A DNA stretch of 34,415 nt. It comes from Marinilabiliaceae bacterium. Its GTDB lineage: Bacteria; Bacteroidota; Bacteroidia; Bacteroidales; Marinilabiliaceae. The notes beneath the pieces were generated by a model that worked only from the letters and a program-made list of their open reading frames with translations, did not search any database and was not told the origin of the DNA. The DNA is taken from positions 1-34,415 of the forward strand of contig JAFGBR010000056.1 of the NCBI GenBank assembly GCA_016933045.1. Reading direction: 5' to 3'. Each line of letters begins with the position of its first letter. Positions within the stretch are counted from its first letter, which is position 1. Shown in pieces: positions 22,911-32,095 of this stretch. The translations under genes were made by a program, and so were the position numbers.

Positions 22911-25271
22911 ATGGAGGTGTTAAGAATAGTTATTATTTTATTGTTGTGTTTACTGACAATAAATGTATCTGCACAAAAAAGTTTTTTGTTATCCGGGGTT
23001 ATAAGAGATACTTCTAATACTCCTATCACCCAAGCTATGGTGACCATTGAAAACACAAATATTGGAGCATATACAGATAGCAATGGAAGTTATTCTATGA
23101 AAGTTAAACCGGGGGAACATACTATTTCTATATCAGCTTATGGTTTTAATTTACAGAAGGAAACCATTAAAATCAATAATAGTACAAACCACAATTTTAC
23201 CCTTAAAAAACTATTGGTTGATATTTCTGAAATCCAAGTATATGGCAAAACAACGAGCCAACAACTGCGCGAAGGTTCTTTCACCGTTAATGCATTAGAG
23301 GTTAGAAATATTACCAGTAGCCTAAGCGATTTAAACAACCTGGTAGGAAAAAGCAGCGGCATAAAAATACGCGAAGAAGGTGGTGTTGGATCTGATTTCG
23401 ATCTTTCTATCAACGGGCTTTCAGGCAATGCCGTTCGGTACTTTATTGATGGCGTACCCCTCTCCTCTATGGGAAATGGCGTTTCATTGGCCAACCTACC
23501 TGTAAATATAGTAGATAGAATTGAAGTGTATAAAGGTGTAGTGCCAGCCCATTTAGGCAGCGATGCCCTAGGCGGAGCCATCAATATTATAACTAAAAAA
23601 GACAAGCAAAACTATCTGGATGCCTCTTATGGTATTGGATCATTTAACACCCATAAGGCCGATTTTAATTCACGGTATGTACATCCCAAATCTGGTTTGT
23701 TTTTTCAGTCATCGGTGGGCATTAATTATTCAAAGAATAATTATATAATGAAAGATGTTGAAACACGTATTGACAATAAATTCGTAACTACTGATGCAGA
23801 AAGATTTCATGATGATTACCTATCGCTTCTAACTCAATTTATTGTAGGAATTAACAATACAAAATGGGCCGACCTGTTTTCTATTTCAGCTTCTTACTTC
23901 AATGCTGACAAAGATGTACAGACCGGTTCGAATCAAAAACATGTATATGGAATGGTTACTCAAAACAATCAAACTTACCATGTTTCCGCACAATATCGAA
24001 AAAGTAAATTCTTAACAAAAAAACTATCAACCGATATACATATTTCCTATACCTGGGATTATAAAACCACAACTGACACAGCTTATCGTAAATATTACTG
24101 GGATGGAAGCTATTCCCCATCCCAACGTAATGAACGTTTGGGAGGCGCTAAATCCATTCGGCACATAAACACACCTCTGGGTATTGTAAGAGGGAACTTC
24201 ACATACACCATAAACAACAAGCATTCACTAAACCTTAATTACCTTTTAAATCACCTTACAAATGATTTGTACGATGATTTAGATAAAGAATTTAAATCCA
24301 GTCAGAATGTATTTAGCAGGCATATAGTTGGTTTATCATATAACCAGCAATTATGGAACAACAAATTGAACAATGCTTTTTTTATAAAAGACTATATCAG
24401 CCATTTGGAGATTGGACAGGATGGCAACTACTGGATTACCGGTGCCCGAGAAATTAATCAATCAACTGTAACTAACAATTATGGATATGGTTTTAGTTCG
24501 CGATATAGTTTTAATGAGCAAATAGCTTTAAAAGCATCTTATGAGCATACGTTTCGCCTTCCATTAGCAGAAGAATTATTAGGAGATGGTTTGAATAGAG
24601 TTGCTAATTTTAAGCTAAAACCTGAGCATAGTCAAAATTACAACTTTGGTATTTTTGGCACATTTAACAAAGGCTCCAAACATCATTTATTTTACGAAAC
24701 CGGACTCTTTTACAGACCGGTTGAAGATTATATTCGCTATGTGGCAGATATTAATGAAGGAGATGGCGGGCAGTACCAGAATGTTAATAATGTTACAGTA
24801 AAAGGTATAGAAGGCGAACTTCGTTACGATTATAGTAACACTCTTGGATTTATTGCCAACATTACCTATTTGGATGAAAGAAATAAAACAAAATATCAGG
24901 ATAATGGCAAGCCTGATATAAGCTACAACAATCGAATCCCAAACCGCCCATGGCTATTTGGCAATCTTGAAATTAACTACAGAAAAGAGAATCCCTTTGG
25001 TCGTAGAAATACCTTGTTGCGATTATCCTATGTATACCAATACGTTCACTGGCAATACTTTAGCTGGCAAGCATACGGTTATGAACCCGGTAAATCAAGA
25101 GTTCCAAGTCAGTATATGAACAACGCTGATTTAACTTATTCATTAAACAACGAAAAATATAATATCTCTTTTCACTGTAAAAACATACTTAACCAAACTA
25201 TATACGACAATTTCAGAATGCAAAAACCGGGAAGGTATTTCTTCCTTAAACTCCGAATATTTTTAAATTAA
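22911..25271 (+). CDS. TonB-dependent receptor (XusA-like)
   Basis: A 786-residue outer-membrane receptor with a signal peptide (ILLLCLLTINVSAQ), a carboxypeptidase-regulatory-like domain (about 25-100) and a plug. The plug contains LVGKSSGIKIREEGGVGSDFDLSINGL, RYFIDGVPL and VYKGVVPAHLGSDALGGAINI. A beta barrel completes it. The plug differs clearly from the first receptor and is closer to ferric-siderophore or haem-type receptors. It is followed by a DUF4374-like lipoprotein and a PepSY membrane protein, the gene order of XusA-XusB-XusC in Bacteroides thetaiotaomicron (enterobactin piracy). Here the trio lies in a B12-riboswitch unit, so the cargo may be a corrinoid, cobalt chelate or tetrapyrrole rather than an iron siderophore. 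Confidence 0.85.
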   Translation: MEVLRIVIILLLCLLTINVSAQKSFLLSGVIRDTSNTPITQAMVTIENTNIGAYTDSNGSYSMKVKPGEHTISISAYGFNLQKETIKINNSTNHNFTLKKLLVDISEIQVYGKTTSQQLREGSFTVNALEVRNITSSLSDLNNLVGKSSGIKIREEGGVGSDFDLSINGLSGNAVRYFIDGVPLSSMGNGVSLANLPVNIVDRIEVYKGVVPAHLGSDALGGAINIITKKDKQNYLDASYGIGSFNTHKADFNSRYVHPKSGLFFQSSVGINYSKNNYIMKDVETRIDNKFVTTDAERFHDDYLSLLTQFIVGINNTKWADLFSISASYFNADKDVQTGSNQKHVYGMVTQNNQTYHVSAQYRKSKFLTKKLSTDIHISYTWDYKTTTDTAYRKYYWDGSYSPSQRNERLGGAKSIRHINTPLGIVRGNFTYTINNKHSLNLNYLLNHLTNDLYDDLDKEFKSSQNVFSRHIVGLSYNQQLWNNKLNNAFFIKDYISHLEIGQDGNYWITGAREINQSTVTNNYGYGFSSRYSFNEQIALKASYEHTFRLPLAEELLGDGLNRVANFKLKPEHSQNYNFGIFGTFNKGSKHHLFYETGLFYRPVEDYIRYVADINEGDGGQYQNVNNVTVKGIEGELRYDYSNTLGFIANITYLDERNKTKYQDNGKPDISYNNRIPNRPWLFGNLEINYRKENPFGRRNTLLRLSYVYQYVHWQYFSWQAYGYEPGKSRVPSQYMNNADLTYSLNNEKYNISFHCKNILNQTIYDNFRMQKPGRYFFLKLRIFLN

Positions 25272-25286
25272 CAGACAAATATCATC

Positions 25287-26552
25287 ATGAAAAAACTGAA
25301 TTTTTATTTCAACGTGCTATTTATTGCGGCAATGAGCTTAACCCTCTTCTCGTGTGAGGATGAAGAAACAACAGTAGATCCCAATCCATTAGACACTGCC
25401 CATTTCGATATTTGGGTATCAATTGGAGGTACCGGAGGTATGGGTTCTGAAAATACTCAATTGGTGCAAAATACAAAAGATTTGGATAACGCTTCAACTG
25501 TAATTGACTATAAAGGAACAGGGGTTGATGTAACAGCGAAACTTTTTCAGGAATCCATCATTAAAGGACAATACTATTATCAAATACCCCAGGAAAAAGA
25601 CCGTTTCGGTAAATATCGTATCGGAACTACCGGTATCGAAACTATTAAAGAAATTGCTTTTGGTACAAACACCTACAAGGATCGCCGTTATGCCCATGCC
25701 TGGATCGATGACAACACCTTTGTTGTGCTCGCAGCCAATGGCGATAAAGATGGTATTATATGGACTAAATTCAATGCAGCAGATATGACCATTATTGCAG
25801 AAGGTACCCTGGAAGGTTTAACAGACGGCCTTGATGCATACAGCACCTCCGGACTTGCTGATTACCGTGCCAGTGATAACCAGATATTGTACTCCTATTG
25901 TCACAATTCTTCCTCAAAAAGAGACAAGGTTTATATGGCTTTTATCAATGCTAATGACATGAGTGTTGTAAAAACAGTAGAAGACAATCGCGCTTCTTTT
26001 ATGGCCGGAACTGCTTATGGTCAGTTACTTCAAGATAAAGCTTTCTTTGATGAAAACGGCGATTATTATTTGGCTTGCAACACTAAAATAGACGATGGAA
26101 ATACAAGCAGTACCGAACAATACGGATCATTGCTTCGCATTAAAGCAGGTGCAACCGATTTTGACCAATCCTATTTAGGGTACAGAACCGGTTCAAACGG
26201 AAAAGGAAAATTGATAACAGTACAATCGCTGGAAAGTGGCAAAGCACTTCTTTATGTACAGGATCCGGAGTATACACAAGCAGCAGGTTGGGGGAGCAAT
26301 TACAACTGCTTCTACGCTATACTGGATTTAACAACAGATGAAATTACTGTATTGGATTTACCATTCAGCGAAGGTACTTTCTCACAACGTTCAGTTGTTT
26401 TAGGCAATAAAGCTTACGTTGGTGTAAATCCTGAAAATTCTGCACCTTGTGTATATGTTTATGACATTGAAAATAAAAAATTAACAAAAGGTTTAACTAT
26501 TACCGAAGGTTACTCTTTCGACCGAATTGTAACATTAGAAGATGCTAAATAA
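25287..26552 (+). CDS. DUF4374-like surface lipoprotein (XusB-like)
   Basis: A 421-residue lipoprotein: signal peptide with lipobox LFSC, acylated C23, then the acidic run EDEE. Acidic residues right after the cysteine resemble the Bacteroidota lipoprotein export signal, so it is probably exposed on the cell surface. The body contains repeated strand-rich segments (FGTNTYKDRRYAHAWIDDNT, VYMAFINANDMSVVKTVED, CFYAILDLTTDEITVLDL) that look like beta-propeller blades. Position between a TonB receptor and a PepSY protein fits XusB, a DUF4374 lipoprotein that captures ferric enterobactin. BtuG, the surface beta-propeller that binds B12 for BtuB in Bacteroides, is another possible analogue. The domain name is recalled from pattern and not verified. 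Confidence 0.68.
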   Translation: MKKLNFYFNVLFIAAMSLTLFSCEDEETTVDPNPLDTAHFDIWVSIGGTGGMGSENTQLVQNTKDLDNASTVIDYKGTGVDVTAKLFQESIIKGQYYYQIPQEKDRFGKYRIGTTGIETIKEIAFGTNTYKDRRYAHAWIDDNTFVVLAANGDKDGIIWTKFNAADMTIIAEGTLEGLTDGLDAYSTSGLADYRASDNQILYSYCHNSSSKRDKVYMAFINANDMSVVKTVEDNRASFMAGTAYGQLLQDKAFFDENGDYYLACNTKIDDGNTSSTEQYGSLLRIKAGATDFDQSYLGYRTGSNGKGKLITVQSLESGKALLYVQDPEYTQAAGWGSNYNCFYAILDLTTDEITVLDLPFSEGTFSQRSVVLGNKAYVGVNPENSAPCVYVYDIENKKLTKGLTITEGYSFDRIVTLEDAK

Positions 26553-26558
26553 TATAGT

Positions 26559-26592
26559 CAAACAGCCTTAAGCCAGAGCTTAAGGCTGTTTG
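26559..26592 (+). terminator. Strong hairpin between the XusB-like and PepSY genes
   Basis: CAAACAGCCTTAAG (26559-26572) and CTTAAGGCTGTTTG (26579-26592) form a perfect 14-bp stem with a 6-base loop, starting 7 bases past the stop codon. The trailing T-run is short. It sits inside a co-directional gene series, so it probably acts as an attenuator or 3'-end stabiliser that favours the outer-membrane genes. Confidence 0.65.
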
Positions 26593-26613
26593 TGAGAAAA
26601 GAATAATCGGTAA

Positions 26614-28071
26614 ATGAAAAAACTGTTAATTCAAATACACAAAACAACAGGTTCTTTACTTAGCCTTTTGTTTCTTATATGGTGCTTCACTGGCATTATT
26701 CTTCTTTTCAAGGGTTTCCCGCATTCAAACAGGCATGATCGTTTCGAAAAACTCGAATACCTAAACGAAATTGACTTTGCTAATCTTCCTTATTTTGATG
26801 ATACAAATTCGGGAAATATTGAACTGGAAAAATATCAGGGTAAACTTGTTTACAGAAAAGCGAATGGTCGTAAAGAACAAGCAGTATATGATGCTCACAC
26901 TTTGCAGCCTATTAATAATTTTACCAAGGCGCAAGCAATTTATGAAGCAGAGAAATACGTCAATGCAAAGGTTTTAAAAACTGATAGCATAAACAGTATT
27001 GATTCATGGATACCTTGGGGTTATTACAAACCATTGCTTCCGTTTTACAAATGCAATATGGATGATGATAAATGCTCTGTGATATATATATCATCAAAAA
27101 CAGGTACAGTTATACAACACACTACCCGTTACTCAAGATGGATGGCTCGTTTGGGTGCAATACCACATTTAATGTATTTTCCACAAATAAAGCAGAATGC
27201 AAAGCTATGGAAAAACACAATTCTTATATTAGGAATAATAGGAATACTAGTTACCATTTCGGGCATAATAGTCGCTTTTTTCAGATTTAAAAGAGATAGA
27301 AAAAGAAAAATTATCAACATTACCATCTATAAAAAAAGGTCGTATAAATGGCATCATATTTTTGGATTGTTTACAGGTTTATTCCTTTTTACATTTTTAT
27401 TAAGTGGCATTTTTTATGCTACAGGTGTTCCTTCATGGATTTCGGCCAAACCCGCAGGAAAATCACCTCTATCAATATGGAATCAACAAATTACCACAAA
27501 CTTAAACATACATCCCAAACGAATTTGGCAATTAATTCCTGAAAAAAAAGGACTTCGAAAAATTGCATGGAGTTCGTCCATGGGACAACCTACAATTGAA
27601 GTCTATTACAACGATTATAATGTTTCTGAAAATTACTTCATAAAAAATGATACACTAATACGTTTATCAACTACCGAAAAAGAAATAAAGTCTTATGCAA
27701 TAGAAAAACTAGGTAGCGCAAACTTTACTATTACCATACAGGATAAATATGACAGATATTACAAATCATCCGGCATGTATTTCCATTCGCTGCCTGCATA
27801 TAAAATTAGTTTCGACAACAAATTTAATACAGTATTATATATTGACACACAATCGGGTAAAGCCGTTGAATATTTACATAATAATAAAAAAGCAGAACAA
27901 TGGTTAACCAGAGGTCTGCATAAACTGAATTTCTCAATTTTTCACAATATAGAATGGTTGCGAAAAACCATTTTAATTATCCTTTGTCTGGGTGGATTGG
28001 TTGTGAGTGTAACCGGGATAATATTAAGTTGGAAATGGCTAAAAAGAGAAATTAAAAACAAACAATTATAA
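26614..28071 (+). CDS. PepSY-associated transmembrane protein (XusC/PiuB-like)
   Basis: A 485-residue inner-membrane protein with four clear helices: residues about 12-33 (SLLSLLFLIWCFTGIILL), 198-220, 246-268 and 451-475. A large extracytoplasmic PepSY-type region lies after the first helix and another before the last. Histidines at or near the helices (H9, HH in WHHIFGLFTG, and H in LHKLNFSIFHN) are typical of PepSY_TM/iron-regulated proteins. These are thought to bind haem and reduce imported metal chelates. XusC occupies the same position in the Xus system. In this operon it could supply electrons to release metal or reduce the corrinoid cobalt; that is inference. It ends 1 base before the BtuF-like gene. 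Confidence 0.83.
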   Translation: MKKLLIQIHKTTGSLLSLLFLIWCFTGIILLFKGFPHSNRHDRFEKLEYLNEIDFANLPYFDDTNSGNIELEKYQGKLVYRKANGRKEQAVYDAHTLQPINNFTKAQAIYEAEKYVNAKVLKTDSINSIDSWIPWGYYKPLLPFYKCNMDDDKCSVIYISSKTGTVIQHTTRYSRWMARLGAIPHLMYFPQIKQNAKLWKNTILILGIIGILVTISGIIVAFFRFKRDRKRKIINITIYKKRSYKWHHIFGLFTGLFLFTFLLSGIFYATGVPSWISAKPAGKSPLSIWNQQITTNLNIHPKRIWQLIPEKKGLRKIAWSSSMGQPTIEVYYNDYNVSENYFIKNDTLIRLSTTEKEIKSYAIEKLGSANFTITIQDKYDRYYKSSGMYFHSLPAYKISFDNKFNTVLYIDTQSGKAVEYLHNNKKAEQWLTRGLHKLNFSIFHNIEWLRKTILIILCLGGLVVSVTGIILSWKWLKREIKNKQL

Positions 28072-28072
28072 T

Positions 28073-29188
28073 ATGAAACGAAACATATTTATTTCGATAT
28101 TACTTATAACACTTCTTTTTATTTTTTCCTGCAAACAGAAAAAAAACAAGTCCGATAAAAAATCAGATTATACAAATATTCCGTTGGGTTATGCCAACGG
28201 ATTCAGCATGGACACACTTAAAGGAAAAACAAGACTTACAATTACAGATGACAACTTATCTGTTTCTACTACATTTTACTTGCTGCCTCATGATTACAAT
28301 AAAAAGTTAAAACCAAATGAAATAAAAGTACCATGTCAACGAATAATCTGCTTGAGTTCAACCCAGCTAGCTTATCTTATCGAACTAGATGCCATTAATA
28401 ATGTAATTGGTATAAACAGTAGTCGCTACTTGTTTAACAAAACTATTAACACTAAAGTAAAAGAAGGGAAAATAATTAAAGTTGGGAAAGAAGGAGCATT
28501 TAATACAGAAGCCATTGCTGCTCTAAATCCTGATGTAATATTTGTATCTCCATATAAAACAGGAGGATATGATGCGATAACTCATCTTGGATTTCCGCTT
28601 GTGCCCATAGCTGCATACGACGAACAACTTCCCTTGGGAAGGGCTGAATGGATTAAATGCATGTCGCTTTTTGTTGGCGAATATAATAAGGCAGATTCGC
28701 TATTTACCCATACTGCCAACGAGTATAACAGGTTAAAAGCACTTGCTAATAATGCCGAATATGAACCAACTGTATTTAGTGGAAAGATGAAAAGCGGTGT
28801 TTGGTATGTAGCCGGAGGTAATAGCTTCTTTGCCCACATGTTTCGAGATGCCGGAGCCAATTATGTTATAAAAAACAACGAAACAGGAGCTGTTCCAATG
28901 GATTATGAAGTGGTATATAAATTAGCTCACAATGCAAAATACTGGCGCGTACTTACCAGTTCACCCAGGGGCTTTAATAAAGCCATGCTTAATGCTGAAG
29001 ATGAACGCTATGCTGAATTTGAGGCTTTTAAAACCGGAAATATATTAGTTTGCAATCTGAGAGAAAAACCATACAGAGAAGAATCCTGTGTAAAACCTCA
29101 CATTCTTCTTGCCGATTATATTTACCATTTTCATCCTGAAATAAAATTGAATCATTCACCTGTTTACTGGACTAAAATTGAAAACTAG
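28073..29188 (+). CDS. btuF: ABC transporter substrate-binding lipoprotein, BtuF/FhuD-like
   Basis: A 371-residue periplasmic binding protein with a lipoprotein signal (IFSC, C20) followed by a basic KQKKNKSDKK linker, which suggests retention facing the periplasm rather than surface display. The binding-protein fold starts at about 85: QRIICLSSTQLAYLIELDA, IAALNPDVIFVSPYKTG, PLVPIAAYDEQLPLGRAEWIK. This matches the class III SBPs that feed FecCD-type permeases (B12, haem, siderophores). The riboswitch, the permease and ATPase genes that follow, and the downstream cobQ all support a corrinoid ligand. Its stop overlaps the start of the permease gene by 11 bases. Confidence 0.83.
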   Translation: MKRNIFISILLITLLFIFSCKQKKNKSDKKSDYTNIPLGYANGFSMDTLKGKTRLTITDDNLSVSTTFYLLPHDYNKKLKPNEIKVPCQRIICLSSTQLAYLIELDAINNVIGINSSRYLFNKTINTKVKEGKIIKVGKEGAFNTEAIAALNPDVIFVSPYKTGGYDAITHLGFPLVPIAAYDEQLPLGRAEWIKCMSLFVGEYNKADSLFTHTANEYNRLKALANNAEYEPTVFSGKMKSGVWYVAGGNSFFAHMFRDAGANYVIKNNETGAVPMDYEVVYKLAHNAKYWRVLTSSPRGFNKAMLNAEDERYAEFEAFKTGNILVCNLREKPYREESCVKPHILLADYIYHFHPEIKLNHSPVYWTKIEN

Positions 29189-30239
29189 AATTATTAAAAT
29201 AGAGCTATATAAAACGTTTATACAGGTTTCACTAGCTATGGGGTTAGTGTTTATTTTGTTTTTTTTAAACCTTGTTTATGGATCAATACACATTCCTTTA
29301 CAAGACGTTTATGATACATTTATAGGCGGAAACGAAGATATAGTAAATACAAACATTCTTATTCGTTCACGCCTACCACAGGCAATAGTAGCACTATCGG
29401 CCGGCATAGCTTTAGGAATTGCCGGATTGTTAATGCAAACATTATTTAGAAATCCGCTTGCAGGGCCTTCGGTGCTGGGTATTGCTTCAGGCTCTAGCCT
29501 TGGGGTTGGATTAGTAATAATGGTTGCCGGAGGTTTTTTTGGGTTCTCTCTACAACGCCTTGGTTTTTTTGGCGATGTTGCAATTCTTTTTGCTGCTTTT
29601 GTAGGAGCTTTGGGAATATTATTTATTATCCTGATTATCGCAAAAAAAATTGGCGGTACTCTTTCGGTACTTATAATGGGGGTAATGATCGGTTACCTTA
29701 GCAACTCACTGGTTGGCATTATGAAATTCTATAGTTTAGAAGAAGATGTGCATACCTATGTAATATGGGGCTTGGGAAGTTTTGGAAGGTTATCTCTTAA
29801 CAGGGCTGTCTATTTCATGCTTTTCACCATCCCTCCTTCAGTTGCTTGTATTCTTTTAGCAAAATGGCTCAACTTACTGGCTCTTGGTGATAATTATGCC
29901 CGAAATTTGGGTTTAAAACTCTCAAGGGCTCGATTTATAATAATAATGCTATCGGGCATACTAACGGCAACAGTTACTGCTTTTTGCGGACCAATTATTT
30001 TTATTGGCATAGCAGTTCCTCATTTGGCAAAAATGGTTTCAAAAACATCAAATCATTTATTGTTAATTACTAACACCGGAATACTTGGTGCAGCTACCGC
30101 TTTGCTTTGTAACCTTATTGCACGCTTACCCGGATTAGACAGTGCACTGCCCATTAATTCAGTTACTGCTTTTATTGGGGCTCCGGTTGTAATGTCAGTT
30201 ATTTGGAAACGAAGAAAGGAACAATTGCACGATCACTAA
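29178..30239 (+). CDS. btuC: FecCD-family ABC permease, BtuC-like
   Basis: A 353-residue permease with about ten membrane helices and the family hallmarks RLPQAIVALSAGIALGIAG, NPLAGPSVLGIASGSSLGV and FCGPIIFIGIAVPHLAKM. The C-terminal end is RLPGLDSALPINSVTAFIGAPV. The start is a TTG at 29178 that overlaps the preceding gene; the next in-frame ATG (codon 21) would remove half of the first helix. An overlap with an unusual start codon points to translational coupling with btuF. Substrate assignment to corrinoids rests on the operon context, since the same family also imports ferric siderophores and haem. Confidence 0.88.
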   Translation: MKTRIIKIELYKTFIQVSLAMGLVFILFFLNLVYGSIHIPLQDVYDTFIGGNEDIVNTNILIRSRLPQAIVALSAGIALGIAGLLMQTLFRNPLAGPSVLGIASGSSLGVGLVIMVAGGFFGFSLQRLGFFGDVAILFAAFVGALGILFIILIIAKKIGGTLSVLIMGVMIGYLSNSLVGIMKFYSLEEDVHTYVIWGLGSFGRLSLNRAVYFMLFTIPPSVACILLAKWLNLLALGDNYARNLGLKLSRARFIIIMLSGILTATVTAFCGPIIFIGIAVPHLAKMVSKTSNHLLLITNTGILGAATALLCNLIARLPGLDSALPINSVTAFIGAPVVMSVIWKRRKEQLHDH

Positions 30240-30251
30240 AAGATAAAAATT

Positions 30252-31262
30252 ATGGAAAATTCAATATCAATACACAATGTGCAAATTGGATACCAGTCTG
30301 GGAAAACAAATAAGCTTATTGCAAAAAATCTTAATGCTGACTTGAAAAGCGGTGAAATGACCTGTCTGCTTGGTTCAAATGGCACTGGAAAAAGCACCCT
30401 CCTGAAAACCATTTGTGGATTTATTAATCTCCTTGATGGAGAAATACTGGTAAAAGGTAAAAATATTTCACTTATAAATGAGAAAGAACTTGCCAAAATT
30501 GTTGCAGCCGTATTGACCGAAAAAATACAAGTACATAATGCTTCGGTTTTTGAGCTTGTCTCATACGGCCGCAGTCCCTTTACCGGTTTCCTTGGCCGGC
30601 TTTCAAGTGAAGATAAAAACAAAGTAAATCAAGCCATTGAAATATGTGGAATTAACCATAAAAAATATAGCTTACTCTCCTCGCTAAGTGATGGAGAACG
30701 ACAAAAAGCAACCATTGCAAAGGCTCTAGCGCAAGATACACCAATTATTTTACTCGACGAACCAACTGCTTTTCTCGATTTGTCGGCAAAAGTTGAAATT
30801 ATGCAATTACTCAGAAAACTAACTTCAGAAACAGGTAAGTCGGTTCTTATGTCAACTCACGACCTTGATCTTGCCTTGCAAATGTCGGACAGATTATGGC
30901 TTTTAAGCAATAATGGAATAACAGCAGGCAGTCCCGAAGATTTATTATTAAATAATGCATTTCAACACATGTTCAATAAAAAAGGAATTGAATTCGATAA
31001 CAAAACCGGGATGTTTAAGGTAGCTTACCAGCTCCAAAACAACCTGGCTATTAAAGGTCATGGCTTTGAATATGTATTGTTGCGTAGGGCACTAATGCGA
31101 AAAGGTATTAACCCTGTAAAAGCAAAAGAAAATGAAAATATGTTTATAGCTATTGAAAATAGTACAAAAGAACCTTATGTGCTTTGGAACAATAATATGC
31201 AGATACTTAAAACTGGAAGCGTTGAAAACCTGATATCAGAAACATTAAGCATTTTAAATTAA
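30252..31262 (+). CDS. btuD: ABC transporter ATPase, BtuD/FecE-like, with a C-terminal extension
   Basis: A 336-residue ATPase: Walker A GSNGTGKS (41-48), signature LSDGERQ (145-151), Walker B IILLDE (165-170), D-loop FLDLSAK and switch histidine H203 in STHDLD. The core ends at about 262. The last 75 residues (NNLAIKGHGFEYVLLRRALM, then IAIENSTKEPYVLWNN) form an extra small alpha/beta domain not found in E. coli BtuD (about 250 residues). Its role is unknown and it could be regulatory. The gene starts 12 bases after the permease stop, and its own stop overlaps the next start codon by one base. Confidence 0.9.
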   Translation: MENSISIHNVQIGYQSGKTNKLIAKNLNADLKSGEMTCLLGSNGTGKSTLLKTICGFINLLDGEILVKGKNISLINEKELAKIVAAVLTEKIQVHNASVFELVSYGRSPFTGFLGRLSSEDKNKVNQAIEICGINHKKYSLLSSLSDGERQKATIAKALAQDTPIILLDEPTAFLDLSAKVEIMQLLRKLTSETGKSVLMSTHDLDLALQMSDRLWLLSNNGITAGSPEDLLLNNAFQHMFNKKGIEFDNKTGMFKVAYQLQNNLAIKGHGFEYVLLRRALMRKGINPVKAKENENMFIAIENSTKEPYVLWNNNMQILKTGSVENLISETLSILN

Positions 31263-32095
31263 TGACAGAAGCAACAAAAAACAGCATCAAAGTAGCTGCC
31301 ATAAATAGTTGGGCCGAACCTCTTAATATTAAGCAAAACATTAATGGTATGGCTTCAATACTGTCTGCTGTATCTGAAAAGCAAGTTGATTATGCCTTAT
31401 TTCCTGAATTGTCTGTTTCAGGTTATATCAACAATAAACAAAATTTGCACCTTTACACTCAAATACATGACCAAGTATTAATACAATTAAAAAATTTATC
31501 AAAAAAATATTCGGTTGTTTTTTCTGTTGGTTTACCATTTCCTATTGGTAATGAATGGGGTATTGGGCAATTAACTTTCTTTATGGGAAACATTATTGAT
31601 TGCCATTTCAAAACCCACCTTTCGATTCACGAACAGCTGGTTTTTAAAGCCGGATCATCATTGCAAGCATTTGGTATTGAGCAGTTTACAATGGGCGTGC
31701 AATTATGTCTTGAAAGTCATTATCCCGAACTCAGTTTGGCATATCAGCAGCAAGGAACAAATATCCTGTGCTTTGCTTATGCATCGCCCAGAGAAACACC
31801 ACAAGAAAAATATGACCGTTTAAGTATAATGCTTCAAACTCGCGCTTACGACAATACCTGTTTTGCGATTGCCTGCAACCTTACTGGGAAAACACCATCG
31901 GGGAAAAACTACGCCGGTACTGCCATGATTATATCCCCAAGAGGAAAGGTGTTAGCATCTTGCCTTGGAATTCAGTCCGATTATTGCATTGCAAACATTG
32001 ATTTATCGGACATTACAGCAATTAAAAACAGCCAAATGAGCAATTTTCCGGCATATAGAAAAACCAATACAAAAATTGAATTTAAAAATGAATAG
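31262..32095 (+). CDS. Nitrilase-superfamily (carbon-nitrogen) amidohydrolase in the corrinoid operon
   Basis: A 277-residue nitrilase-fold hydrolase with a complete catalytic set: E49 in LFPELSVSGY, K117 in HFKTHLSIHEQLVF with the accessory E124, and the nucleophile C149 in GVQLCLESHYPEL. Family members hydrolyse amides or nitriles through a cysteine thioester. It is not NadE-fused and has no signal peptide, so it acts in the cytoplasm. The gene is locked between btuD (1-base overlap) and cobQ (8-base overlap), which implies a role in handling imported corrinoids or precursors. Cleavage of the aminopropanol or nucleotide-loop amide of cobinamide-type substrates to give cobyric acid is one candidate, which would parallel CbiZ, an unrelated amidohydrolase. 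Function is inferred from context only. Confidence 0.85.
   Translation: MTEATKNSIKVAAINSWAEPLNIKQNINGMASILSAVSEKQVDYALFPELSVSGYINNKQNLHLYTQIHDQVLIQLKNLSKKYSVVFSVGLPFPIGNEWGIGQLTFFMGNIIDCHFKTHLSIHEQLVFKAGSSLQAFGIEQFTMGVQLCLESHYPELSLAYQQQGTNILCFAYASPRETPQEKYDRLSIMLQTRAYDNTCFAIACNLTGKTPSGKNYAGTAMIISPRGKVLASCLGIQSDYCIANIDLSDITAIKNSQMSNFPAYRKTNTKIEFKNE

Noticed and set aside
23138-23605. 155-residue minus-strand open frame
   Set aside because: It is antisense to the plug domain of the second TonB receptor, whose motifs are well conserved.
23922-23935. GGTTCGAATC-like string resembling a tRNA T-arm
   Set aside because: It lies inside the second TonB receptor gene in a good reading frame, and no acceptor, D or anticodon arms surround it.
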